Shown piece after piece: positions 10,403-18,957 of a stretch of DNA of 64,000 nucleotides. The position numbers and the translations under genes were made by a program. The stretch is from CAYPJE01 sp964410945 (GTDB taxonomy: Bacteria; Fidelibacterota; Marinisomatia; Marinisomatales; TCS56). The first letter of the stretch is position 1. Each line of letters starts with the position of its first letter. The DNA lies in NCBI GenBank assembly GCA_964410945.1, contig CAYPJE010000012.1, forward strand, positions 1 through 64,000. Direction: 5' to 3'. The notes under the pieces were generated by a model, which saw only the letters and a list, made by a program, of their open reading frames with translations, did no database searches and had not been told where the DNA came from.

Positions 10403-10902
10403 TTAATTACCCCAGGCAGAGAGTATTTCAATGTGTACTTGTGATTAATAAAGCTAAAAAAATACATACTCATCAATTTAATATTGAGACTGCATAATTA
10501 CCGCACTGATAATAAGGAAAAATCTACCTGCCTGATACTCACAATATAACATACGGTCATTTCGTCAATATCATTATCAGGCACAGAAGTATAAATAATC
10601 TTCCCGGTACCAATGCAGTCCCATGTAGCCATAAATTAACAAAATACAAGATAATATTAACCATTACCCGCCTCCCCCGGTATCTGGTCGAACCACAAAG
10701 TGGAGATAGCGATCATAAATACATATCTTCAACAGTCCATTTCCGGTAACTGGCATGATAATTGAATAATATTACGTAGAATATGCATTCGCGCATTTGA
10801 AAAATAAGAATGTTTAATAAAAAAGCGCTTGTAAAGAATAAAATAAGGTTCTTAACATCAGCGTCAAATATCTGATTAAAGATATTGTTTTTCAGGAAAC
10901 CA
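10403..10902. other. AT-rich intergenic region upstream of the ilv leader
   Basis: About 500 bp between the divergent hybrid kinase and the ilv leader peptide. It should hold promoters for both directions, but no box matches well enough to call. A 9-bp inverted repeat (TGCCTGATA at 10529-10537, TATCAGGCA at 10575-10583) is the only clear symmetry. A minus-strand 88-codon ORF (10713-10979) with two hydrophobic stretches lies partly here. It lacks a convincing ribosome site and is antisense to the leader, so it was not called. Confidence 0.6.
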
Positions 10903-11040
10903 ATGAAACAACAGCATAACAGCAGAATATTTGCCACCAGCCAAGCGGTTGGGCGGGCGTTCTTTATTCTGCCAAACATTTCTCTGCTGTTAGTCCTGCT
11001 GGTCCTGATTATTATTGAGCACGTCGTCTCAGTAGCCTAA
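10903..11040 (+). CDS. ilv operon leader peptide (45 aa), attenuator control peptide
   Basis: A 45-codon ORF not long enough for standard gene callers. ATG at 10903 has the Shine-Dalgarno AGGA at 10894-10897 (5-nt spacer); the stop is TAA at 11038. The peptide begins MKQQHNSRIFATSQAV. Its end contains the uninterrupted run LLLVLLVLIII (codons 10984-11016), then EH, VV, S, V, A: 14 of the last 19 residues are Leu, Val or Ile. This composition is the hallmark of leader peptides of ribosome-mediated attenuation (compare E. coli ilvL). It ends 122 nt before ilvD, the first gene of the complete branched-chain operon. Stalling on any of the three uncharged tRNAs would report shortage. The function is inferred from composition and position, and the match is strong. 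Confidence 0.85.
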   Translation: MKQQHNSRIFATSQAVGRAFFILPNISLLLVLLVLIIIEHVVSVA

Positions 11041-11162
11041 CCGACACAGAACATAGGACAGGCGAACAAGACGACGGAGCAACCCTCCCGAATCCTACCA
11101 CTGCACCTGTCCAGCTAACCCAGTCGGAGCTCTGAGGCGATTGTCTTGAAAAAGGAAAGACA
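11022..11162 (+). promoter_or_regulatory. Putative attenuator region between ilv leader peptide and ilvD
   Basis: Several pairings are mutually exclusive. CGTCGTCT in the leader codons (11022-11029) can pair with AGACGACG (11069-11076). The same downstream segment (11067-11074, CAAGACGA) can instead pair with TTGTCTTG (11141-11148), which abuts the ilvD ribosome-binding site. GGACAGG (11056-11062) pairs perfectly with CCTGTCC (11106-11112) across a 43-nt loop, and this is incompatible with the first pairing. A ribosome stalled on the Leu/Val/Ile codons would cover or expose the first segment and so choose between folds. No U-tract follows any of these hairpins. A classical intrinsic terminator is therefore not visible; control could be Rho-dependent or act on ilvD translation. 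Confidence 0.5.
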
Positions 11163-12836
11163 TTGCGATCAGACAAAATAAAAACTGGTTTTGAACATGC
11201 ACCGCACCGCAGCCTCCTGCGGGCCACCGGTGTAATCAAGTCCGAAGAGGACTTCACCAAACCGTTTATCGGTATAGCTAATTCCTATATCGATTTGATA
11301 CCTGGCCACGTTCATCTACAGCAATTCGGGCAACTGGCCAAAGAAGCAGTGCGGGCTGCCGGTGGCGTACCATTCGAATTCAACACGATTGGTGTGGATG
11401 ACGGAATTGCCATGGGACATATCGGCATGCGTTATTCCCTGGCCAGCCGGGAACTGATCGCCGACAGTGTGGAAACGGTGGCTGAAGCCCATCGCCTGGA
11501 TGGCCTGTTATGCATTACCAACTGCGACAAAATAGTCCCCGGGATGTTGATGGCGGCCGTTCGACTGAATATTCCTACCATCTTTGTGTCCGGCGGGCCA
11601 ATGAAGGCCGGGCGGGATTCCAACGGAAATAAAATCGATCTGATATCTGTCTTTGAGGGCGTGGGACAGGTCAAATCGGGCCAACTGGACGAAGCTTCAC
11701 TGGCCGATCTGGAAAAATCCGGCTGCCCCACCTGTGGTTCCTGCGCCGGTATGTTTACCGCCAATTCAATGAATTGTCTAATGGAAGCGCTGGGAATGGC
11801 CCTGCCCGGTAATGGCACTGTTCTGGCTGTAGATAAAAAACGGGCGGAACTTGTAAAAATAGCCGGTAGCCGGATCGTAGATCTGGTCAACAACGATATC
11901 AAACCTCGCGATATTATCGATCGTGATACCCTGCTGAATGCTTTCGCCCTGGATATGGCCATGGGAGGTAGTACCAACACCGTACTCCATACCCTGGCTA
12001 TTGCCAATGAAGCTGAAATTGATTTCGATCTCAGGGAATTGAATCAGCTCGCCCGCAAAACACCATATTTATGCAAAGTCAGTCCGGCTACCCGGGAGGT
12101 CCACATGGAAGATGTCGACCGTGCGGGTGGTGTATCAGCGATTCTGAAAGAATTATCCCAAATCGTTGGCCTGCTCAACCTGAACCGACCAACCGTTACC
12201 GGTAAATCTCTGGGCGAGAATATAAGAGCGGCTACCACCAATGATCGGAATATAATTCGTCCAGTATCCGATCCCTATTCCAGCGAAGGTGGCCTGGCCC
12301 TGCTGTTTGGCAACCTGGCCCCAGCTGGTGCCGTAGTGAAGACCGGCGCAGTGGATCCTGAAATGCAGGTACATAAAGGCCCGGCCCGGATTTATGAATC
12401 ACAGGAAGAGGCCCTGGCTGGAATAATGGGACAGGAAGTTCAACCTGGCGATGTAGTCGTTATCAGGTATGAAGGACCACGGGGCGGACCGGGAATGCCG
12501 GAAATGCTTTCACCTACCAGCGCTATCATGGGCCTGGGGCTCGGCGATAGCGTTGCCCTGATCACCGATGGCCGCTTTTCCGGTGGAACTCGGGGAGCCT
12601 GTATCGGTCATGTATCCCCGGAGGCCGCTGACCGGGGTCCTATCGCCGCCCTGAGAAATGGCGACCTGATTGAAATCGATATCCCGAACCACAGCCTCAA
12701 GGTTGATCTCAGCACTAATGATATTCAACAGCGAATCAAAAAATTAGATACTTTTAAACCACGTATCACCCATGGATATCTGGGTCGCTACGCACGGTTG
12801 GTAACCTCGGCTAATACCGGGGCCATACTAAAATAA
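11163..12836 (+). CDS. ilvD: Dihydroxy-acid dehydratase
   Basis: Dehydrates 2,3-dihydroxy-isovalerate and 2,3-dihydroxy-3-methylvalerate to the 2-oxo acids, the shared third step of valine and isoleucine synthesis. The 557-residue length is typical. Fe-S cluster cysteines are seen in CITNCDK and in GCPTCGSCAGMF, and the C-terminal GGTRGACIGHVSPEA is characteristic. Translation starts at TTG (11163) with the Shine-Dalgarno AGGA at 11153-11156, six bases upstream; no in-frame ATG fits the family N-terminus. It is the first structural gene of the ilv-leu operon, directly after the attenuator, and is 15 bp from ilvB. Confidence 0.98.
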   Translation: MRSDKIKTGFEHAPHRSLLRATGVIKSEEDFTKPFIGIANSYIDLIPGHVHLQQFGQLAKEAVRAAGGVPFEFNTIGVDDGIAMGHIGMRYSLASRELIADSVETVAEAHRLDGLLCITNCDKIVPGMLMAAVRLNIPTIFVSGGPMKAGRDSNGNKIDLISVFEGVGQVKSGQLDEASLADLEKSGCPTCGSCAGMFTANSMNCLMEALGMALPGNGTVLAVDKKRAELVKIAGSRIVDLVNNDIKPRDIIDRDTLLNAFALDMAMGGSTNTVLHTLAIANEAEIDFDLRELNQLARKTPYLCKVSPATREVHMEDVDRAGGVSAILKELSQIVGLLNLNRPTVTGKSLGENIRAATTNDRNIIRPVSDPYSSEGGLALLFGNLAPAGAVVKTGAVDPEMQVHKGPARIYESQEEALAGIMGQEVQPGDVVVIRYEGPRGGPGMPEMLSPTSAIMGLGLGDSVALITDGRFSGGTRGACIGHVSPEAADRGPIAALRNGDLIEIDIPNHSLKVDLSTNDIQQRIKKLDTFKPRITHGYLGRYARLVTSANTGAILK

Positions 12837-12851
12837 ATTAAGGAAATTCAG

Positions 12852-14609
12852 ATGGAGACTGATAAAAATTCAAATCAACTGACCGGGGCCGAGATCATCT
12901 GGGAATGTCTGATCAAAGAAGGCGTGAAAGTGGTTTTCGGATACCCCGGCGGTACTATTTTACCTACCTATGATGCCCTGACCAAATATCGGGAAAAAAT
13001 CCATCATGTACTGGTCCGGCATGAACAGGGTGCCACCCACATGGCTGACGGTTATGCCCGCGCCAGCGGTAAAGTCGGCGTTGCCATCAGTACATCCGGA
13101 CCGGGAGCAACCAATATGATAACCGGTATCGCCACGGCCCGGCTGGATTCATCGCCCATGGTGTGTATCACCGGTCAGGTGGGCAGTTCTGTCATCGGAT
13201 CCGATGCTTTCCAGGAGATCGATATTGTTGGTGCCACCATTCCGGTAACCAAGCATAATTATCAGGTTATGGATGTCAACGAATTGGCCGATACAATCCG
13301 GGAAGCTTTTTATATCGCCCGTACGGGCCGCCCCGGACCGGTATTGATCGATGTTCCCAAGGATGTTCAGAATGCCCGGACCGAATTTCGATATTCCAGT
13401 AAACCAGTTAAACTGCCAGGCTACAAACCAGCCCCTCAGGCCAGTACCAAACAAATCGATGAATTTGTCCGCCTGGTAAACGAAGCCGAACGGCCTTTAA
13501 TACTTTCCGGTAACGGTGTCCTGCTGAGCAATGCCTGCCGGGAAGTCCTTGATCTGGCAGAGCGGGCCTCAATACCGGTGGCCTCAACCCTGCTTGGTAA
13601 GAGTGCCTTACCTGAAAACCATCCGTTGGTACTTGGCATGATGGGAATGCATGGCCAGCACTGGGTGAACAATGCCATTCAAAGGGCCGATTTGCTGATT
13701 GCCTGTGGCATGCGGTTCGATGACCGGGTAACCGGTAATCTTAAAACCTATTCCCGGAAATCGAAAAAAATTCATATCGAAATCGATGCTTCGGAAATTA
13801 ATAAAAACGTCCACATCGATCTGGCTGTCCATGCTGACCTTTCGGCTGTCTTGCGACAGGTCCATCCCATGATAAAAGTCCGCAAGCACGAAACCTGGCT
13901 CAATACCATCGCCAAGTGGCAGCAGGAATCCCAGGTGCGCGATGTTCTTAATATTAAAACACCGCATTCCATGGTGGGCGCCCAGGCTATCCGTAAAATC
14001 TGGGAAGGGACCGAAGGTGAAGCACTGATCGTTACCGATGTTGGGCAACACCAGATGCTGGAGGCCCAGTACTACCAGCACAACAATCCTCGCACGCTGA
14101 TAACTTCCGGTGGCCTGGGTACAATGGGCTTCGGATTACCGGCCGCCATCGGCGCCAGCTTCCATGAAAAGAAACGCCCCGTCTGGGTCATCGCCGGGGA
14201 CGGTGGTATCCAGATGACAATCACCGAGTTCGGGACTGCCGTTCAGGAAAACGCCAATATCAATGTGGCGATCATCAATAACGGTTACCTGGGAATGGTG
14301 CGTCAGTGGCAGCAGATTTTTTATGGCGCCCGTTATGCCGAAACACCGATTGCCAGCCCCGATTACGTTAAACTGGCTGAGGCCTATGGCTTTACCGGAT
14401 TCCGGGTGGAAAAACTGGACGAAATTCTTCCCGCCATGCAGAGGGCTCAATCCATCAACGGGCCGGTTCTGATCGAATTTATTGTTGAGCGCCATGACAT
14501 GGTTTATCCCATGGTACCGGTAGGAGCTGACCTGGACGACATGATCCAGCGCCCCCACCCCCAGTTCTCCGGTAACGGAAATCAAAAATTAAAGGAGACC
14601 ATCCAATGA
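12852..14609 (+). CDS. ilvB: Acetolactate synthase, large (catalytic) subunit
   Basis: A ThDP enzyme that condenses two pyruvates to acetolactate, or pyruvate plus 2-oxobutyrate to acetohydroxybutyrate. At 585 residues it is full length. The N-terminal PYR domain has FGYPGGTILPTYDAL and the catalytic Glu in VRHEQGATHMADGYARA. The central domain is FAD-binding-like, and the C-terminal PP domain has the GDGG...NN ThDP motif (GDGGIQMTITEF). It has a Shine-Dalgarno (AAGGAA) before ATG. Its TGA overlaps the ilvN start (ATGA at 14606-14609), so the two subunits are translationally coupled. With CimA in the same operon it should serve both the valine/leucine and isoleucine branches. Confidence 0.98.
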   Translation: METDKNSNQLTGAEIIWECLIKEGVKVVFGYPGGTILPTYDALTKYREKIHHVLVRHEQGATHMADGYARASGKVGVAISTSGPGATNMITGIATARLDSSPMVCITGQVGSSVIGSDAFQEIDIVGATIPVTKHNYQVMDVNELADTIREAFYIARTGRPGPVLIDVPKDVQNARTEFRYSSKPVKLPGYKPAPQASTKQIDEFVRLVNEAERPLILSGNGVLLSNACREVLDLAERASIPVASTLLGKSALPENHPLVLGMMGMHGQHWVNNAIQRADLLIACGMRFDDRVTGNLKTYSRKSKKIHIEIDASEINKNVHIDLAVHADLSAVLRQVHPMIKVRKHETWLNTIAKWQQESQVRDVLNIKTPHSMVGAQAIRKIWEGTEGEALIVTDVGQHQMLEAQYYQHNNPRTLITSGGLGTMGFGLPAAIGASFHEKKRPVWVIAGDGGIQMTITEFGTAVQENANINVAIINNGYLGMVRQWQQIFYGARYAETPIASPDYVKLAEAYGFTGFRVEKLDEILPAMQRAQSINGPVLIEFIVERHDMVYPMVPVGADLDDMIQRPHPQFSGNGNQKLKETIQ

Positions 14610-15166
14610 AACAGACCCTGATCGCCCTGGCAGAGAATAAACCGGGTGTATTAAACCGGATCACCAGCCTTTTCCGGCGTCGGAACTACAATATCGAAAG
14701 CCTGGTTGCCGGGCACAGTGAAACACCTGGTATCAGCCGGATGACTATCGTGGCCAATGAACCGGATGTGCGCCGGCGTGGCAATATCTATTTCAACCTG
14801 CTGAACCTGGTAAATGTGGTCGCTGTGAAGGATGTCTCCAACCTGCCCTGTGTGGTAAGGGAATGCATTCTGGTCAAGATTGCCGCCGGCCCGGACAAAT
14901 TAAACGATTTAAACGAACTGGTTAAAAAATTCGGCGCGCGCCTGGTAGATATGGGCAACCTGACCTCAATCGTTGAGGCCATGGATGACGAGCAAACCAT
15001 TGCCGAACTTTTGAAAGCCCTGGAACCATTCGGAATATTGGAACTGACCAAGACCGGTACCATAGCCATGCGCCGGGGCCATCCGGACAAATTGAAATCA
15101 AAACCGGTTAAAACACAATTTGATAAAGTGATGTGGTCACCTGAACAGGTGAGTGCTTACTGTTAA
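14606..15166 (+). CDS. ilvN: Acetolactate synthase, small (regulatory) subunit
   Basis: A 186-residue regulatory subunit with an N-terminal ACT domain (about 3-75, LIALAENKPGVLNRITSLFR then NIESL) and the usual C-terminal domain. The length fits the IlvH-type subunit. It stabilises and activates IlvB, and confers valine feedback inhibition in characterised members; sensitivity here is inferred. It starts inside the ilvB stop codon. The Shine-Dalgarno GGAGA lies within the end of ilvB. ilvC follows after 14 bp. Confidence 0.97.
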   Translation: MKQTLIALAENKPGVLNRITSLFRRRNYNIESLVAGHSETPGISRMTIVANEPDVRRRGNIYFNLLNLVNVVAVKDVSNLPCVVRECILVKIAAGPDKLNDLNELVKKFGARLVDMGNLTSIVEAMDDEQTIAELLKALEPFGILELTKTGTIAMRRGHPDKLKSKPVKTQFDKVMWSPEQVSAYC

Positions 15167-15180
15167 TCACAGGAGATATA

Positions 15181-16179
15181 ATGGTACAAGTTTACTACGA
15201 AAACGATGCTGACCTGAATTTATTGAATAACCGCAAACTGGCGGTAATCGGCTACGGTAGCCAGGGCCACGCCCACGCCCTCAATTTGATGGAAAGCGGG
15301 ATGAATGTCTGTGTGGGACTACGCCCCGACAGCTCATCCTGCGCCAAGGCACAGGCCGCCGGCCTGGAGGTTAAAACACCTGCCGAAGCGGCAGCCTGGG
15401 CCGATGTCATTATGTTGTTGGTTCCCGATCAGAATATGAAAGCGATCTATGAGGAATATGTCCAACCCAATCTGAAGCCCGGTGACTCGCTGGCCTTCGG
15501 GCATGGTTTCAATATTCATTACCAGCAGGTGGTTCCGCCGGAAGGTGTGGATGTCTGGATGGTGGCACCTAAAAGTCCCGGCCATCTGGTTCGGCGCACT
15601 TACACCGAAGGGGCCGGTGTCCCCTGCCTGATTGCCATTCATCAGGATGCCACTGGAAAAGCCAAAGCATTGTCGCTGGCCTGGGCCAAAGGGATCGGTT
15701 GTGCCCGCGCCGGAGCCCTGGAAACAACTTTTAAGGATGAAACCGAAACCGATCTGTTCGGTGAGCAGGCCGTCCTCTGTGGTGGTTCCGCTGAACTGAT
15801 TAAGGTAGGATTTGAGACCCTGGTGGAAGCCGGTTATAAACCGGAACTGGCCTATTTCGAATGTATGCATGAATTAAAATTGATCGTTGATCTCTACTAT
15901 GAAGGCGGCTTGTCGCGAATGAACTATTCCGTAAGTGATACGGCCGAATATGGCGGAATGAGCCGTGGCAAGCGTGTGATCACCGAAGAAAGCCGCCAGG
16001 CCATGCGCACTATCCTGAAAGAAGTTCAGGATGGCCGTTTCGCCCGGGAATGGATTGCCGAGAATGAAGCCGGCCAGCCGGAAATGGCTGCCCTGCGCCA
16101 GGAAAACCAGGAACACCAGATTGAGAAAGTCGGCTCTAAACTGCGTAGTATGATGAGCTGGTTGAAAGCAAAGAATTAA
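15181..16179 (+). CDS. ilvC: Ketol-acid reductoisomerase (class I)
   Basis: Catalyses the Mg-dependent alkyl shift and NAD(P)H reduction of acetolactate or acetohydroxybutyrate. The 332-residue length is class I. The Rossmann motif AVIGYGSQGHAHALNL is followed by the cofactor loop LRPDSSSC, whose Arg and Ser residues suggest NADPH preference (inference). The catalytic C-terminal knotted domain has ETETDLFGEQAVLCGG and FECMHELKLIVDL. ATG has a strong AGGAG ribosome site. A 109-bp spacer with short repeats separates it from leuB; all other junctions in this operon are tighter. Confidence 0.98.
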   Translation: MVQVYYENDADLNLLNNRKLAVIGYGSQGHAHALNLMESGMNVCVGLRPDSSSCAKAQAAGLEVKTPAEAAAWADVIMLLVPDQNMKAIYEEYVQPNLKPGDSLAFGHGFNIHYQQVVPPEGVDVWMVAPKSPGHLVRRTYTEGAGVPCLIAIHQDATGKAKALSLAWAKGIGCARAGALETTFKDETETDLFGEQAVLCGGSAELIKVGFETLVEAGYKPELAYFECMHELKLIVDLYYEGGLSRMNYSVSDTAEYGGMSRGKRVITEESRQAMRTILKEVQDGRFAREWIAENEAGQPEMAALRQENQEHQIEKVGSKLRSMMSWLKAKN

Positions 16180-16288
16180 AACGAAACACACTGAAATCAC
16201 AGATTATTATGGTGATAAAACATAAACAATTAACTCTGCATGACACATCAGTGCAATCTGTGAAATCTGTGGTTAATCGGAAGAAACA
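16180..16288 (+). repeat. ilvC-leuB spacer with short direct and inverted repeats
   Basis: AATCTGTGA (16255-16263) and AAATCTGTGG (16263-16272) are tandem direct repeats. TCACAGATT at 16197-16205 is the exact reverse complement of the first copy, so the spacer RNA can fold back. A 27-codon ORF (ATG at 16209, TGA overlapping the leuB start) exists, but it only translates the repeats and has no Leu/Ile tract, so it is not a leader peptide. The sequence resembles degenerate intergenic repeat debris rather than a dedicated regulator. leuB has its own site GGAAG at 16279-16283. Confidence 0.5.
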
Positions 16289-17389
16289 ATGAAAAATACC
16301 AAACTGACAATCCTCCCCGGTGATGGAATCGGACCGGAAGTAATGGATGCGGCCCTCAATATTTTAGATTTGGTCGGTGATTTAACCGACACCAGCTATG
16401 AATATACTCGCTGCCTCGCCGGTGGCTGTTCAATCGATGAGTACGGTGAGCCGGTTACCGATGAGACCCTGGAAGCCTGCTATGCCTCCGAGGCTGTGCT
16501 GCTGGGAGCGATCGGTGGCCCTAAATGGGATACACTCCCCCACCACCAGAAACCGGAAACCGGTCTGCTGAAATTGCGGAAAGAACTGGGCCTGTTCGCC
16601 AATCTGCGACCTGCCAGGATCTACAATGCCCTGTTGGACGCTTCCTCGCTGAAAGCAGAAGTTATCCGCGGTGCCGACGTACTGGTCGTCCGCGAATTAA
16701 CCGGTGGAATCTATTTTGGCCAACCGCGAGGGTTGGACAATCAGCGCGGCTGGAATACCCTGGTCTATGAGCGCGATGAAATTGTCAGGATCGCACGGGT
16801 GGCTTTCGACCTGGCGGCTAAACGCTCCGGACGGGTCACATCGGTTCATAAAGCTAACGTGCTTGACAGCTCCCAGTTCTGGCGCGAGGTTGTTCACGAA
16901 GTACACAAAGATTACCCGAATATTGAGCTATCCGATATGTATGTGGACAACGCTGCCATGCAGCTCGTCCGCGATCCCAAGCAATTTGATGTTATCGTAA
17001 CCCAGAACATGTTTGGCGATATCCTCAGCGATATTGCCTCGATGATCACCGGCAGCCTGGGGATGCTCCCTTCCGCCAGCCTGGGTACGAAATACGCCAT
17101 GTACGAACCGGTTCACGGCACCGCACCGGAAATAGCGGGACAGAATATTGCTAATCCAATCGCCATGATCGGATCGGTGGCTATGATGCTGGACTACACC
17201 TTCAACCAGCCGGCAGCGGCGCGCTGGATTTACCAGTCACTGGAACAGGTACTGGAAGCAGGATACCGTACCGCCGATATTGCCACCAGTGATCAGAAAT
17301 CGGTCTCCACCACCCGGATGGGTGAATTGATTGGCCAATATATCAGAACAGCCGCAGAGGCGGATTTGCCAGCGGTTCTTCAGGAGTAG
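16289..17389 (+). CDS. leuB: 3-isopropylmalate dehydrogenase
   Basis: NAD-dependent oxidative decarboxylation of 3-isopropylmalate, the third leucine step. At 366 residues it has the normal length. Signature segments are LPGDGIGPEV at the N-terminus, VRELTGGIYFGQPR for substrate binding, and QNMFGDILSDIASMITGSLGMLPSASLG for metal and cofactor binding. Because the operon carries cimA, the enzyme would also be expected to act on erythro-beta-methylmalate to give 2-oxobutyrate in the citramalate route to isoleucine. It is followed by leuA after 2 bp. Confidence 0.97.
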   Translation: MKNTKLTILPGDGIGPEVMDAALNILDLVGDLTDTSYEYTRCLAGGCSIDEYGEPVTDETLEACYASEAVLLGAIGGPKWDTLPHHQKPETGLLKLRKELGLFANLRPARIYNALLDASSLKAEVIRGADVLVVRELTGGIYFGQPRGLDNQRGWNTLVYERDEIVRIARVAFDLAAKRSGRVTSVHKANVLDSSQFWREVVHEVHKDYPNIELSDMYVDNAAMQLVRDPKQFDVIVTQNMFGDILSDIASMITGSLGMLPSASLGTKYAMYEPVHGTAPEIAGQNIANPIAMIGSVAMMLDYTFNQPAAARWIYQSLEQVLEAGYRTADIATSDQKSVSTTRMGELIGQYIRTAAEADLPAVLQE

Positions 17390-17391
17390 AA

Positions 17392-18954
17392 ATGAACGAC
17401 AAAATTATTGTATTCGACACAACTTTGAGGGATGGGGAGCAGACACCTGGTGCCTCACTCAGCATTGCCCAGAAAGTTGAAATCGCCCGGCAATTGGCAC
17501 GCTTGAATGTGAATGTGATCGAGGCTGGATTTCCGGTTTCGTCCAAAGTACAGTTCGAGGCCGTCAAACAGGTCTCAGCAGCGGTTCCGGTAACCGTGGC
17601 CGGCCTGGCACGGGCTGTTCCCAATGATATCAACACTGCCTACGATGCTCTCCGCGAGGCTGAAAAATTCAGGATTCACACCTTTATCGGAACCTCCGAC
17701 ATTCATATTCATGGCAAGTTCGGAAGTGACCGTTACGGTAAATCACTGGACGAAAAACGACAGACAATTCTGAAAATGGCAGTCGAGGCGGTACAACTGG
17801 CAAAAACCTATACCAGTGATGTGGAATTCTCACCGGAAGATGCCGGCCGTACCGATGATCGCTACCTGGCTGAAATCGTCGAGGCGGTTATTGCCGCCGG
17901 CGCTACAACAGTAAATATTCCCGACACGACCGGATACACCATGCCAGCCGAGTTCGGTGCTAAAATATCCGACCTGAAGGCCCGGGTGAGTAATGTCGAT
18001 CAGGCCGTGATCAGTGTTCATTGCCATAACGATCTTGGTCTGGCGGTTGCCAATTCTCTCAGCGCCATCGCCAGCGGAGCCCGGCAGGTGGAATGCACCA
18101 TCAACGGCATCGGAGAACGGGCCGGTAACGCTTCCCTGGAAGAAATCATCATGTCCCTGCAGGTCAGGGAAGATATCTGGAAATTGAAAACGGATATCGC
18201 ATCCAAAGAAATATTCAATACCAGTAAAATGGTTTCCACTTTCACCGGAATAACCGTCCAGCCCAATAAGGCTATTGTAGGTGAAAACGCCTTTGCACAT
18301 GAGGCCGGCATCCATCAGGATGGCGTCTTGAAAGACAATCGCACCTACGAAATCATGACTCCCAAAACGGTTGGTGTTCCCCGATCAAGAATCGTCCTGG
18401 GCCGCCATTCCGGCCGCCATGGTTTGAAAAATCGGTTGAACGAAATCGGTTATCATCTATCCGGTGATGATTTGAAAAACATCTATGAAAAATTTCTTGT
18501 GTTGGCCGACAAGAAAAAGGAAATCTACGATGATGACCTGCGGGTACTGGTGGGTGACGAAATATATCAGAAAGACTACCTGTATCAACTGGATTACCTC
18601 CATGCCAACCTGGGTACTACCACAATACCGACGGCTACGGTACGGATCAAATTCAATGGTGATTCGTGGGAGGAATCAGCCACTGGTGATGGTCCGGTCG
18701 GCGCCTGTTTTAATGCCATTGACCGGGCCTTGAAAGCCAAGTATCATATCGAATCATATCAGGTACGGTCAGTAACAATCGGACGGGCAGCCCAGGGTGA
18801 AGCAACGGTGAGAATCAGGAATGGAGCTCATTCCTGTACCGGCCGGGGTGTATCCACTGATGTGGTCGAAGCCAGTGCCAAGGCTTATATCCAGGCGATA
18901 AACGAGCATGAACGGCAGGCTGAAATTGAACAAACAACTTCAAACGCGTCCTGA
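17392..18954 (+). CDS. leuA: 2-isopropylmalate synthase
   Basis: Condenses acetyl-CoA with 2-oxoisovalerate, committing carbon to leucine. The 520-residue protein has an N-terminal TIM-barrel with FDTTLRDGEQTPG and the metal ligands in SVHCHNDLG. The central linker has GIHQDGVLK. A complete C-terminal LeuA regulatory domain (about 390-510, with ATVRIKFNGDSWEESATGDG) implies leucine feedback. It is distinct from the shorter-linker CimA paralogue encoded downstream. The ATG has an AGGAG site located in the end of leuB. Confidence 0.97.
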   Translation: MNDKIIVFDTTLRDGEQTPGASLSIAQKVEIARQLARLNVNVIEAGFPVSSKVQFEAVKQVSAAVPVTVAGLARAVPNDINTAYDALREAEKFRIHTFIGTSDIHIHGKFGSDRYGKSLDEKRQTILKMAVEAVQLAKTYTSDVEFSPEDAGRTDDRYLAEIVEAVIAAGATTVNIPDTTGYTMPAEFGAKISDLKARVSNVDQAVISVHCHNDLGLAVANSLSAIASGARQVECTINGIGERAGNASLEEIIMSLQVREDIWKLKTDIASKEIFNTSKMVSTFTGITVQPNKAIVGENAFAHEAGIHQDGVLKDNRTYEIMTPKTVGVPRSRIVLGRHSGRHGLKNRLNEIGYHLSGDDLKNIYEKFLVLADKKKEIYDDDLRVLVGDEIYQKDYLYQLDYLHANLGTTTIPTATVRIKFNGDSWEESATGDGPVGACFNAIDRALKAKYHIESYQVRSVTIGRAAQGEATVRIRNGAHSCTGRGVSTDVVEASAKAYIQAINEHERQAEIEQTTSNAS

Positions 18955-18957
18955 ACT

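Noticed and set aside
10713..10979. Minus-strand 88-codon ORF with two hydrophobic stretches
   Set aside because: It is antisense to the ilv leader peptide over 77 bp, lacks a usable ribosome site and lies in AT-rich sequence where such ORFs arise by chance.
16209..16292. 27-codon ORF before leuB as a possible second leader peptide
   Set aside because: It contains no run of Leu, Ile or Val codons and simply translates the short intergenic repeats.
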